Shown: positions 10,647 through 18,344 of the stretch, in pieces
Layout: every line of letters starts with the position of its first letter
Numbering within the stretch: position 1 is the stretch's first letter
Source of the DNA: an uncultured Rhodocyclaceae bacterium
Lineage (GTDB): Bacteria > Pseudomonadota > Gammaproteobacteria > Burkholderiales > Rhodocyclaceae
Direction of reading: 5' to 3'
Length of the DNA: 64,000 nt
Assembly (NCBI GenBank): GCA_907163075.1
Contig: CAJQTY010000001.1
Location: 2,914,001 to 2,978,000 of the forward strand
Notes under the pieces: generated by a model
Database searches by the model: none
The model's input: only the letters and a program-made list of their open reading frames with translations
Told to the model about the DNA's origin: nothing
Position numbers and translations under genes: made by a program

Positions 10647-11047
10647 TGCTCCTGGTCGATACCAATGTGCTGGTCGACGTTCTGGAAAATGATCCGGAAT
10701 GGGCGGACTGGTCTATCGGCCAGTTGCGAGCGCAGTCCCAAATTCACCGCCTAGCCATCAACCCGATCATCTACTCTGATCTGTCACTGACGTTTTCGAC
10801 GGTCGAGGCTTTGGATCGTGCTGTCGATGACCTGGGCCTTGCGGTAATCGAGATTCCCCGACCCGCCCTGTTTCTTGCCGGCAAGGCCTTCGTTCGCTAT
10901 CGCCGCCAGGGCGGCATTAAGCAAAACGTGCTGGCCGATTTCGTCATCGGCGCACAGGCCGCCGTTTCACGCTATCCGATTCTGACACGTGACACGCGGC
11001 GCTACAGTTCATATTTCAACGATGTGAAGCTGATTGCGCCAGGTTGA
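10646..11047 (+). CDS. PIN-domain ribonuclease toxin (VapC-type)
   Basis: A 133-residue PIN-domain protein. The acidic active-site residues are D5 in MLLVDTNVLVDV, D45 in the position usually held by Glu, D98 in VLADFVIGA and D116 in LTRDTRRY. VapC-type toxins cut specific RNAs, often initiator tRNA or rRNA; the target here cannot be read from sequence. It is translationally coupled to the antitoxin. The module lies just downstream of a tRNA, a frequent landing zone for mobile DNA. Confidence 0.9.
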   Translation: MLLVDTNVLVDVLENDPEWADWSIGQLRAQSQIHRLAINPIIYSDLSLTFSTVEALDRAVDDLGLAVIEIPRPALFLAGKAFVRYRRQGGIKQNVLADFVIGAQAAVSRYPILTRDTRRYSSYFNDVKLIAPG

Positions 11048-11111
11048 GCAAAGGGAAAGCATTGAATTACTTGATAGGCAGAATCAAAGCCACACAGGGA
11101 GACTCGGCCTG

Positions 11112-11228
11112 ATGGTTTTCAACGAAGCCATCGCCCGCATCAACCCTGAGTTGGGGTCAAAAGACGTTACTCGTTTGCTGGCCGACGTCAAACTGCATGA
11201 CCAAAAGTCAATGACCCGGTCCGGGTAG
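11112..11228 (+). CDS. Doubtful small ORF after vapC
   Basis: A 38-residue frame (MVFNEAIARINPELGSKD at the start) with no recognised family. No strong ribosome binding site is visible, and it ends 11 bases before the 3' end of the convergent sigma-54 activator gene. It may be a remnant of a longer gene. I list it because the composition resembles a real soluble protein, but I would not rely on it. Confidence 0.2.
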   Translation: MVFNEAIARINPELGSKDVTRLLADVKLHDQKSMTRSG

Positions 11229-11239
11229 CCGCGCGTTCC

Positions 11240-12235
11240 TCAGGCTCCGCGGAAAATCCCCGGTTCGATGCAGTGTTTCTTGAGCAGCTTGCCCAGGGCG
11301 CGGCGCTCCTTGCCGGCCAGGCGGGCGGCGTGCGAGACGTTGCCAGTGCTTTCCCGCATCAGGCGGATCAGGTGGCTGCGTTCGAAGGCTTGCAGCGTGA
11401 GTTGCTTGGCGTCGTTGAAGTTGAGGGTGTTGGGCTGGGCCACGCGGCGGTCGGATTTTTGCCGGCGCTCGGATGGCGCCGCGGCGTGGCGGATCAGGAC
11501 ACTGGGGCCGTCGCACATCAGGAATTCACGCTGGATGCGGTTCTGCAATTCGCGCACATTGCCCGGCCAGGGCTGGCTGGCGAGCCACACCAGCGTGTCC
11601 GGATGCAGCTCAAGCGGTTTCAGGTCGTAGCGGCGGGCGGCTTCGGCGATGAAATGGCGGGCGAGCAGGGCAATATCGTCGCCGCGCGCACGCAAGGGCG
11701 GGACGGCCAGCTCCATGACGTTGAGGCGATAGTGCAGGTCGGCGCGGAAGCGCTCGTGCTCGACAAGTTCCTGAAGATTCACGTTGCTGGCGGCGAGGAT
11801 TCGGACGTTGACCGACTCCATCTGGCTGCCGCCAAGCCGACGGTATTTGCCATCCTCGAGGAAGCGCAGCAGGCTGACCTGGGCCTTGGCTGAAAGCGCA
11901 TCGACCTCGTCCAGGAAAAGGGTGCCGCCCTGCGCTTGCGCAATCAGCCCGCTCTGGTTTTCGCGGGCATCGGTGAACGCGCCCTTGCAGTGGCCGAACA
12001 ATTCGTTCTCGACCAGGTGATCAGGCAAGGCGCCGCAATTGACCGGGATGAAGGGCTTGTCGCTGCGCTTGCCCTGATAGTGGATGGCGCGGGCCGCCAG
12101 TTCCTTGCCGCTGCCGGTTTCACCGCTGATCAGTACGGTGGCGTCGTAACCGGCGATTTTCCCGATCGCCGCCAGCATGTCCTGGAAAACCCCGGATTTC
12201 CCGATCAACCCGATGGGTTGTGACAGTTTGGCCAT
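11240..12235 (-). CDS. Sigma-54-dependent activator without N-terminal sensor domain
   Basis: A 331-residue enhancer-binding protein that starts directly with the AAA+ domain, PspF-like in layout. Walker A is GETGSGKE at 38-45, and Walker B is GGTLFLDEV at 103-111. The sigma-54 contact loop reads GAFTDA at 85-90 instead of the consensus GAFTGA. The C-terminal Fis-type helix-turn-helix includes ESTGNVSHAARLAG. Without a receiver or ligand domain, its control must come from a partner protein or from expression. A perfect-looking sigma-54 promoter occurs at pilA far downstream, but no link is shown. The ATG reading MAKLSQPIGLIGKSG is chosen because the upstream frame looks non-coding. Confidence 0.88.
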   Translation of the reverse strand: MAKLSQPIGLIGKSGVFQDMLAAIGKIAGYDATVLISGETGSGKELAARAIHYQGKRSDKPFIPVNCGALPDHLVENELFGHCKGAFTDARENQSGLIAQAQGGTLFLDEVDALSAKAQVSLLRFLEDGKYRRLGGSQMESVNVRILAASNVNLQELVEHERFRADLHYRLNVMELAVPPLRARGDDIALLARHFIAEAARRYDLKPLELHPDTLVWLASQPWPGNVRELQNRIQREFLMCDGPSVLIRHAAAPSERRQKSDRRVAQPNTLNFNDAKQLTLQAFERSHLIRLMRESTGNVSHAARLAGKERRALGKLLKKHCIEPGIFRGA

Positions 12236-12581
12236 TTCAGTCTCCTCCTGAATCAGGTTCATGCCAGCCGTGTCTACAACGTAGCAAACTCTGCAGCTGT
12301 CGGCCAATGTGCGGATCGGCGACGAACTTGCAGGAATTGGCTGCGCCGGCAGGTGCCATGGCAAGGTAACCGATGTTGGATGGTTCAGGAGAAAGTAAAG
12401 TTCATATCCGGCAGGTAGCGCTCGGCTGGCCGTTGGCCACCATGGCCACCGCCGCCACCGCGGACAGGGGCGCGCAACGATTACCAGCCGGGGAAATGGC
12501 TCCGGCGGCGGGCCGCGCTCAGCGCAAGCGTACGAGAACGTGGCGAGGGGAAGCGCCGGCCAGCAGCCCCGGAGTGGGGCA

Positions 12582-12632
12582 GGCCGGCAAGTCGGGGTCG
12601 GTCGGGCCGGCAAGTCGGGGTCGGTCGGGCCG
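12582..12632. repeat. Tandem repeat, two 23-bp units plus a partial third
   Basis: Two identical 23-bp units occupy 12582-12604 and 12605-12627; each starts GGCCGGCAAG and ends GGGGTCGGTCG. Five bases of a third unit follow. The second unit overlaps a hairpin at 12617-12637: GGGGTCGG, loop, CCGACCCC. On the minus strand that hairpin lies just after the peroxidase stop. Confidence 0.75.
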
Positions 12633-12637
12633 ACCCC
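12617..12637 (-). terminator. Possible hairpin terminator of the peroxidase gene
   Basis: Arms GGGGTCGG and CCGACCCC with a five-base loop, beginning about ten bases after the minus-strand stop at 12647. No T-run follows, so termination may need Rho or may not happen here. Confidence 0.4.
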
Positions 12638-12646
12638 GATCAAGGC

Positions 12647-13648
12647 CTACTTGGCGAACGGGGTTGGGCGTTTGGTCGAGTCGGACGACGGCGGCAGGAG
12701 CGGCAGCTTGAAGCTGGGTTGATCTCCCGTAAGCGTCTTCAGGAAGGCGACGACCTTGGCATTCTCGTCGGGCGCGAACTTCTTGCCGAGCTGGATTCGT
12801 CCCATGGTGTCGACGGCCTGCGCCAGCGTGTCGGCGGCGCCGTCGTGGAAGTAGGGATAGGTCATTTCGACGTTGCGCAGAGTTGGCACCTTGAAGTTGA
12901 AGCGATCGGCGTCCTTTCCGGTCACCGCGGCGCGCCCCTCGGCCGGGTTGTCGGTCTTGTAGGGCTCGACCAGGCCCATCTTCTGGAACGAGCTGCCACC
13001 AACCGCCTTCCCGTTGTGGCAGGCGACGCAGCCGCTGTCCTTGAACAACTGGTAGCCGGCGACTTCGTTGGCGTTCAGCGCCTTCTTGTCGCCCTTCAGC
13101 CACTTGTCGAAGCGCGAGTTCGGCGTCACCAGCGTTTCCTCGAAGGCGGCGATGGCGCTGGTCACCTCGTTGATGCTGATCTTGTCGGTCTTGAACACCT
13201 TACGGAATTCGGCGACATAACCGGGAATCGATTGCAGTAGATCGACGGCAAGCTCATGCGTGAAGGCCATTTCGCCGGGGTTGGCGATCGGGCCTCCGGC
13301 CTGTTCCTGCAAGTCCTTGGCGCGGCCGTCCCAGAACTGGGCGAGATTCATGCTCGAGTTCAGCACCGTCGGCGAGTTGATCGGACCCTGCTGCCAGTTG
13401 TGGCCGATCGACGTTTTCAGATTGTCCGAGCCGCCCATGGAAAGGTTGTGGCAGGAGTTGCACGAAATAAAGCCGGATTTGGACAGGCGCGGATCGAAGA
13501 AAAGTTTTTTGCCCAGTTCGACAGCCCCCGGATTTTGCGCCCTGATGGCCTGAATCGGCTGAATTGGCTCATTGCCGGCCAAGGAAAGTTGCGGAAGCGC
13601 CGCGAGGACAGCCGCTGCGGACGCAGCCAGCAATACATGTTTTTTCAT
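12647..13648 (-). CDS. Diheme cytochrome c peroxidase, periplasmic
   Basis: A 333-residue protein of the bacterial diheme cytochrome c peroxidase (CcpA/MacA) family, which reduces hydrogen peroxide with electrons from small c-type cytochromes. A signal peptide covers about residues 1-24 (LLAASAAAVLAALPQLSLAG). Two c-type haem sites are visible: CNSCH at 63-67 (peroxidatic haem) and CVACH at 207-211 (electron-transfer haem). FDPRLSKSG and the segment PTLRNVEMTYPYFHDG fit the family. A strong GGAGG lies before the start. It is a single gene facing away from the Bug-type receptor. Confidence 0.93.
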   Translation of the reverse strand: MKKHVLLAASAAAVLAALPQLSLAGNEPIQPIQAIRAQNPGAVELGKKLFFDPRLSKSGFISCNSCHNLSMGGSDNLKTSIGHNWQQGPINSPTVLNSSMNLAQFWDGRAKDLQEQAGGPIANPGEMAFTHELAVDLLQSIPGYVAEFRKVFKTDKISINEVTSAIAAFEETLVTPNSRFDKWLKGDKKALNANEVAGYQLFKDSGCVACHNGKAVGGSSFQKMGLVEPYKTDNPAEGRAAVTGKDADRFNFKVPTLRNVEMTYPYFHDGAADTLAQAVDTMGRIQLGKKFAPDENAKVVAFLKTLTGDQPSFKLPLLPPSSDSTKRPTPFAK

Positions 13649-14090
13649 TACCCACCTCCAATATGAAGATCATCATCGTTGAACATCAGGAAACTGGCTA
13701 AATCCTGTTCGCATATATTTAATGCATATGACTATAGGCTTATTCATGCCATTGATCAAGATTTGACGCGCGGGTCCGGGATGGCTGTGCGCGTCATGGA
13801 AGTTCGCGGGGCGAGGCACGCTGTGTCATTCCGGCTTCGGCAAGGGCGGTCATTTCGCTGGCCATGAAAGCGAGCAGATCCTAGTCTCGCAACGCCAGGT
13901 CCTTGGCGTCATTGACACCGCCGTTGAGTGCAAACCGGGAGTACTTCGCACACGTGTTAGTCCATGAGAATGCCGTTTCAGCGAGCCTGGACACACACTA
14001 TGTAATCCGGCATTGACTGAGCCGGCGCGGCCAAGGATACTTTGCCGCGTACACGGCGTTTCCCAACCTCTACAGTTCAGGAGCCTATCC
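13649..14090. other. Divergent intergenic region, peroxidase and Bug-type receptor
   Basis: About 440 bases without a recognisable gene. The part nearest the peroxidase is AT-rich around 13705-13740 and probably holds its promoter. The part nearest the receptor has AGGAG about ten bases before the ATG at 14091. I found no convincing FNR or other operator. Confidence 0.5.
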
Positions 14091-15077
14091 ATGTCACACC
14101 GCATCTTGCGTTTCGTCACGCGCGCACTCGTTTCGTTCGCCCTGCTCGGGACGTCCCAGGTTTTTGCCCAGCAATATCCGGCAAAGGTAATTACCATCAT
14201 CGTGCCATTCGCGGCGGGCGGCCCGTCGGACACGATCGCCCGTCTGACAGCCCAGGCCATGGGAACGGTACTCAAGACCCAGTTGATCGTGGAAAACGCG
14301 GGCGGGGCCGGAGGCACCATTGGCGCCGCCAGGGTAGCGGTGGCCAAACCCGATGGCTATACGCTGCTGATGCACCACATCGGCCACGCCACGGCGCCAG
14401 CGCTCTATCGCAAGCTGACCTACGACGCCGTTCGAGACTTTGAGCCAATCGGCCTGGTGAACGACGGCGCGATGGCCCTGGTGTCGCGCAAGGATTTCCC
14501 GGCCAAGAACCTTAAGGAACTGATTGCCTACGTGACGGCCAACAAGGATAAGGTCTATCTGGCCAACGCCGGCGTCGGATCGGCCTCGCACCTGTGCGGC
14601 ATGCTTTTCATGTCGGAGCTCAACGCGGACCTGACCACGGTCCCTTACAAGGGCACGGGTCCGGCGATGAATGATCTGCTTGGCGGCCAGGTGGACTTCA
14701 TGTGCGACCAGACGACGAACAACGCCAGCCAGATCAAGGCCGGCAAGATCAACGTCTACGGCGTGACCACGAGCAAGCGGATTGCCGTATTTCCTGAAGT
14801 TCCGACCATGAATGAGGCTGGCATGCCGAACTTTACGGTATCCGTCTGGCACGCCCTATACGCCCCCAAGGGAACACCGCAGCCAATCGTCGACCAACTC
14901 TCGAAGGCGCTGCAGGTAGCCCTGAAAGACCCGGTACTCAAGCAGCGTTTTGCCGACCTTGGCTCCGAGCCGGTGGAGCAGAGCCGCGCAACGCCAGAGG
15001 CGCTGCGTGCCCACCTCAAGTCGGAAATCGACAAATGGGGTCCGATCATCAAGAAGGCCGGCGTTTTCGCCGACTGA
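14091..15077 (+). CDS. Bug/TctC-family periplasmic solute receptor
   Basis: A 328-residue periplasmic binding protein of the Bug family, abundant in betaproteobacteria, which serves tripartite tricarboxylate transporters. The signal peptide is RALVSFALLGTSQVFAQ, with cleavage near residue 25. The mature part starts YPAKVITIIVPFAAGGPSD, the family hallmark, and continues with GAARVAVAKPDGYTLL and the YKGTGPAMNDLLGGQVD loop. The ATG at 14091 follows an AGGAG; an upstream in-frame ATG is too far from the signal peptide. No tctA or tctB membrane genes lie nearby, so its transporter partner is elsewhere. The ligand is unknown; carboxylates are typical. Confidence 0.92.
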   Translation: MSHRILRFVTRALVSFALLGTSQVFAQQYPAKVITIIVPFAAGGPSDTIARLTAQAMGTVLKTQLIVENAGGAGGTIGAARVAVAKPDGYTLLMHHIGHATAPALYRKLTYDAVRDFEPIGLVNDGAMALVSRKDFPAKNLKELIAYVTANKDKVYLANAGVGSASHLCGMLFMSELNADLTTVPYKGTGPAMNDLLGGQVDFMCDQTTNNASQIKAGKINVYGVTTSKRIAVFPEVPTMNEAGMPNFTVSVWHALYAPKGTPQPIVDQLSKALQVALKDPVLKQRFADLGSEPVEQSRATPEALRAHLKSEIDKWGPIIKKAGVFAD

Positions 15078-15208
15078 GCCTGCGCCGGCTGTCTCTTCCC
15101 CAGGGCCTGGCAGCAGGAAGTCATGCGGAAACGAATCGACAACCCGGCATTCGGGCGAATGTCGGAATCACGTCGTTTTTCAACGTCGTGTTCCAACATG
15201 ACGGCTTG

Positions 15209-16180
15209 CTAGGCCGGCAGCGGCGACGGTGGCAGTAGTACGCGGCCGGTCGCGCGATAGTTCTCGCAGCGTTCGATGTATTCGCGCGTGCTCTTGGGCA
15301 TCGGGGTGCGCGCCCGGGCGATGTAGAAGATCAGGTCGCGGCCGTTGCGGATCAGTTGCAGACCCTCCGAAAGATTGTGTCTTGGCCCCGCATCGCCGGG
15401 CGCCAGGACTTGCGGCAGCGGAGCGACGTTGGCCAGTCGCTCTGCTGCCGTGACCAGTTGCGCCCAGACGTCGAAAATCTCCGGTTCGGTGCGCAGGCAC
15501 TCCATTTTCACCTTGGCGGCACGTGCAAAGTCGCGAATCGGCGCTTCGACGTGTTCAAAACCGGGAATGCGTGTGAAATCGGCGACCATCACTTCGGCAA
15601 TCCGGTCGATGTCGCGCATGCTCATGCCGATCTTGACGTAGCGGCTTTCGTAGAAATCCGCCAGCGGAATCGAGAAGGCGCGGAACGGCTCCCCCCACAG
15701 TTCGTCGATTCCTTCCTCGCCGCTGCGGTGGAGGACGAAACGGCCCAGATCCATGGCGTCGAGCAGGCATTGACCGCATTCGCGCATGAGGGCGTCGTCG
15801 CTATGGATTTCGATGCCCTCCGCCTGCAATTCAACGAGTTTCCTAAAAATGTCGGTGGCCCGGTTGAACAGCGCGCCGGCCAGCATGGCCGCCTTGACCC
15901 GCCGCCGGCCGGGGTCGGCTTCCGACTGGTAGCTCATACGCGCATCGCTGAGGCGCGAGCCCGGAATATTCAGCCCGTGTTCGGTATGGTTGAACAGGCG
16001 CCGCGTCAGCGCTTCGATCAGCCGCTTCTTGGCGCTCATCGAATCGACCGGAACCGGATAGGTCTTGATCCAGTAGCCATCGTAAAACACGCGTTCTTCA
16101 CCCTCGATAATGCGCCGGGTGCCTTCCGGAGGCTGTTGTTCGCGTTGCTTTGCGTGTCTGAGGGAATGGACGTTGGTCAT
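15209..16180 (-). CDS. Conserved-looking protein of unknown function
   Basis: A 323-residue soluble protein that I do not recognise. No signal peptide, membrane span or metal motif stands out. It is mixed alpha/beta in character and rich in Arg and Glu, with a C-terminal YIERCENYRATGRVLLPP. The ATG at 16180 (MTNVHSLRHAKQREQQPP) is preferred over the TTG four codons upstream. It converges with the Bug-type receptor and stands alone, with a 460-base gap on its 5' side. Codon use looks like that of its neighbours, so it is probably a real chromosomal gene. Confidence 0.7.
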   Translation of the reverse strand: MTNVHSLRHAKQREQQPPEGTRRIIEGEERVFYDGYWIKTYPVPVDSMSAKKRLIEALTRRLFNHTEHGLNIPGSRLSDARMSYQSEADPGRRRVKAAMLAGALFNRATDIFRKLVELQAEGIEIHSDDALMRECGQCLLDAMDLGRFVLHRSGEEGIDELWGEPFRAFSIPLADFYESRYVKIGMSMRDIDRIAEVMVADFTRIPGFEHVEAPIRDFARAAKVKMECLRTEPEIFDVWAQLVTAAERLANVAPLPQVLAPGDAGPRHNLSEGLQLIRNGRDLIFYIARARTPMPKSTREYIERCENYRATGRVLLPPSPLPA

Positions 16181-16640
16181 GGTCGGTGGCAATGAATTGA
16201 TCGTAGAAATATCTATATAGCAAGAAGCATGCGAACCGGCTCGAAATTCAATAAGCTGATTTGATTGAGGAAAAATCGGCGCTAAGAAAAATACCGGCGC
16301 GGATTCTGCCCTATTATGGTGCGGAAGCGCTGACGAACACCCATTTCAGTGCAGCACAAAGGTGTGCCAAAAATGCTCACTGAAAATGAGGAAAATATGC
16401 CGTTGTATGTTGGTCGCAACGTCGACAAGGAAATTTGGACACGACGAGCTTTTCGTTAATTCCACGTTGTCAGATTGAATTCCAACCCGCTGCGAATGTC
16501 ATCTCATATAACATAACGCGTTGTTTATAATAACAAATTACGTTTCTCTTCTCGGCCTCACTCCTCGCCAATCAGTTCGCTCCAGCTTATGACTTCTGCG
16601 TGTGCGGCAGTTGAATGCTGACGTCACGCGTGCGCCGGGA
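16181..16640. other. AT-rich intergenic stretch
   Basis: About 460 bases, clearly more AT-rich than the surroundings around 16200-16560. It lies upstream of the unknown gene at 15209-16180 and downstream of the DHH gene. It holds an AACGCGTT palindrome at 16515-16522 inside a TATAA-rich segment, and one very small ORF with a good ribosome binding site, listed separately. Confidence 0.5.
16397..16459 (+). CDS. Possible 20-residue small protein
   Basis: ATG at 16397 is preceded by GAGG with a spacing of about five bases, and the frame reads MPLYVGRNVDKEIWTRRAFR before TAA. An in-frame ATG at 16373 would give 28 residues but has a weaker binding site. No family is recognised. It could be a leader peptide or chance. 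Confidence 0.2.
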   Translation: MPLYVGRNVDKEIWTRRAFR

Positions 16641-17573
16641 TCACCGGTCGGCGTTGATCTGCGCGATGAGTTCCTCGAGCACCGCATTCGCCTGGGCGTT
16701 GTCTACCTGGCAAGTGCCCGCCGCGTGGTGCCCGCCGCCGCCGTACTTGAGCATCAGTTCGCCGACGTTGGTCCGGCTGCTGCGATCCAGGATCGATTTG
16801 CCGGTGGCCAAAACGGTGTTCTGCTTCTGCACCCCCCATATGACGTGGATTGAAATGTTGGTTTCCGGGAAGAGGGCGTAGATCATGAAACGGTTGGTGG
16901 CGTAGATGGTTTCTTCGCGGCGCAGGTCGAGGACTACCAGGTTGCCGTAAACCGTCGCGCAGCGCCGGATCTGCTCCTTGGCCAGGGCGGCGTGCTCGAA
17001 GTAGAGTTCGACGCGCTCCCTGACGTCGGGCAGCTTGAGAATGTCATCGATGCCGTGCGCGCGGCAGTACTGGATCAGATCCATCATCAGCGTGTAGTTG
17101 CTGACGCGGAACGCGCGGAAGCGGCCCAGACCTGTACGCGAATCCATCATGTAGTTGAGCAATACCCAACCCGTCGGATTGAGGATTTCGTCGCGCGTGA
17201 ATTGAGCCGAGTCGGCCTTGTCGACGGCGGCCATCATCTCGTCGGCGATGTTGGGGAACGTCTTCTTGCCGCCGTAGTAGTTGTAGACGACCCGTGCCGC
17301 CGAGGGCGCCTGCGGATCAATGATGCGATTGTCGCGTTCGCCCGCGATGCGCAGGGTTTCCGACTGGTGATGGTCGAAGACCATGTGGGCGCCAGGCACG
17401 TAGGGCAGGTTGGTGGTGATGTCGCGCGCGGTGATATTGATCTTGCCGTCCTGCATATCCTTCGGGTGCACGAAACTGATCTCGTCAATGATGTCGAGTT
17501 CAGTGAGCAGCACCGCGCATACGAGGCCGTCGAAATCACTGCGGGTGACCAGGCGAAATTTCTCTTGACTCAT
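16641..17573 (-). CDS. DHH-family phosphoesterase
   Basis: A 310-residue protein of the DHH superfamily (RecJ, nanoRNase, exopolyphosphatase relatives). The signature motifs are RSDFDGLVCAV near residue 11, MVFDHHQSE near 64 (the DHH metal-binding motif), and a C-terminal DHHA1-type glycine-rich YGGGGHHAAGTCQV near 285. Homologues are often annotated as exopolyphosphatase. The substrate could be short oligonucleotides, cyclic dinucleotide products or polyphosphate, and the sequence does not decide. AGGAG lies just before the ATG. It is followed upstream by a lipoprotein gene in the same direction. Confidence 0.88.
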   Translation of the reverse strand: MSQEKFRLVTRSDFDGLVCAVLLTELDIIDEISFVHPKDMQDGKINITARDITTNLPYVPGAHMVFDHHQSETLRIAGERDNRIIDPQAPSAARVVYNYYGGKKTFPNIADEMMAAVDKADSAQFTRDEILNPTGWVLLNYMMDSRTGLGRFRAFRVSNYTLMMDLIQYCRAHGIDDILKLPDVRERVELYFEHAALAKEQIRRCATVYGNLVVLDLRREETIYATNRFMIYALFPETNISIHVIWGVQKQNTVLATGKSILDRSSRTNVGELMLKYGGGGHHAAGTCQVDNAQANAVLEELIAQINADR

Positions 17574-17652
17574 GAAGGACTCCTTGTTTTTCAGAGGGCA
17601 TCAATGATATGGGCCGATGCTGACGGACAACGTCGCACCACCGGACTGCAGA

Positions 17653-18054
17653 TCAGTTTTTTGCCGCCGCTTTCTTGTCGGTCTTTTCCGCCGTTGCCGA
17701 GTCTTCCGGGGGCGGTGCCGCCTTTTTCTTGGTGCCGGGCGGCGGCGCCGGGGGCAGTTGGGGCGCGATGGTTTCCAGCTTGTTGTCGCGCATGTAGGCA
17801 TCCATGTCGCGCCAGCCATCGTATACCGGCGCCTTGGGCAGCCAGTTATAGATCGAGTAGCAGTCTTCGATGGCGCGGCCCGACTGGCGGCAGGCACCGC
17901 CGACCGCCTTGCCTTCGGCCTCGGTGCGGGCGGCCTTTGCCGCCGGGTCTTCAATCCCCATTTGTTGCTGGATCATGTCGCAGCCCGCCAACCCGAACGA
18001 CAGCGCGGCCGCGATCAGGAGTATCTGGCGCGGTTTTGCTAGCTTGTCTGGCAC
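17653..18054 (-). CDS. Small lipoprotein of unknown function
   Basis: A 133-residue protein with a lipoprotein signal: hydrophobic ILLIAAALSFGLAGC with the lipobox LAGC, so the Cys near residue 25 should be lipidated. The mature part has a Cys-containing segment (ACRQSGRAIEDCYSIYNWLPKAPVYDGW) that may form a disulphide, then a low-complexity Pro/Lys/Ala-rich tail. I do not recognise a domain. It lies 79 bases upstream of the DHH gene on the same strand and may share its transcript. Confidence 0.75.
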   Translation of the reverse strand: MPDKLAKPRQILLIAAALSFGLAGCDMIQQQMGIEDPAAKAARTEAEGKAVGGACRQSGRAIEDCYSIYNWLPKAPVYDGWRDMDAYMRDNKLETIAPQLPPAPPPGTKKKAAPPPEDSATAEKTDKKAAAKN

Positions 18055-18344
18055 GATGAATACCGAATATTGGTAGGCATGACTTGCATTTTAACCATAA
18101 ATACCGGCTTGCCGCCCAGGCCGTTTTGTCTTGCGCGGGATGGCGTCAGGGCGGCTGCGGCAGAATCGCCACGAACGTCGTGAAATCGATGGAAATCGGC
18201 GGCAGGGTGCACGCGCGCCGACGCTTCGCCATGCGAGGATTCAGCGCAGATTAGCCGTTGGCCGACTTTTGCAATGCCTGCGGAACGTTTCAGCCACTAT
18301 AATCCCAGGTTCGTTGTAATCACTGTAATCACCAAGGAAACACA

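Larger units (their letters stand above)
12236..12646. other. Gene-free stretch with a tandem repeat
   Basis: About 410 bases between the sigma-54 activator and the 3' end of the peroxidase gene. The part next to the activator should hold its promoter, although I cannot point to clear boxes. The part next to the peroxidase carries the tandem repeat at 12582-12632 and a hairpin at 12617-12637. I see no gene. Confidence 0.5.

Noticed and set aside
13752-13766. Possible FNR box (TTGATCAAGATTTGA) upstream of the diheme peroxidase
   Set aside because: Only the left half-site matches; the right half differs from ATCAA in three of five bases.
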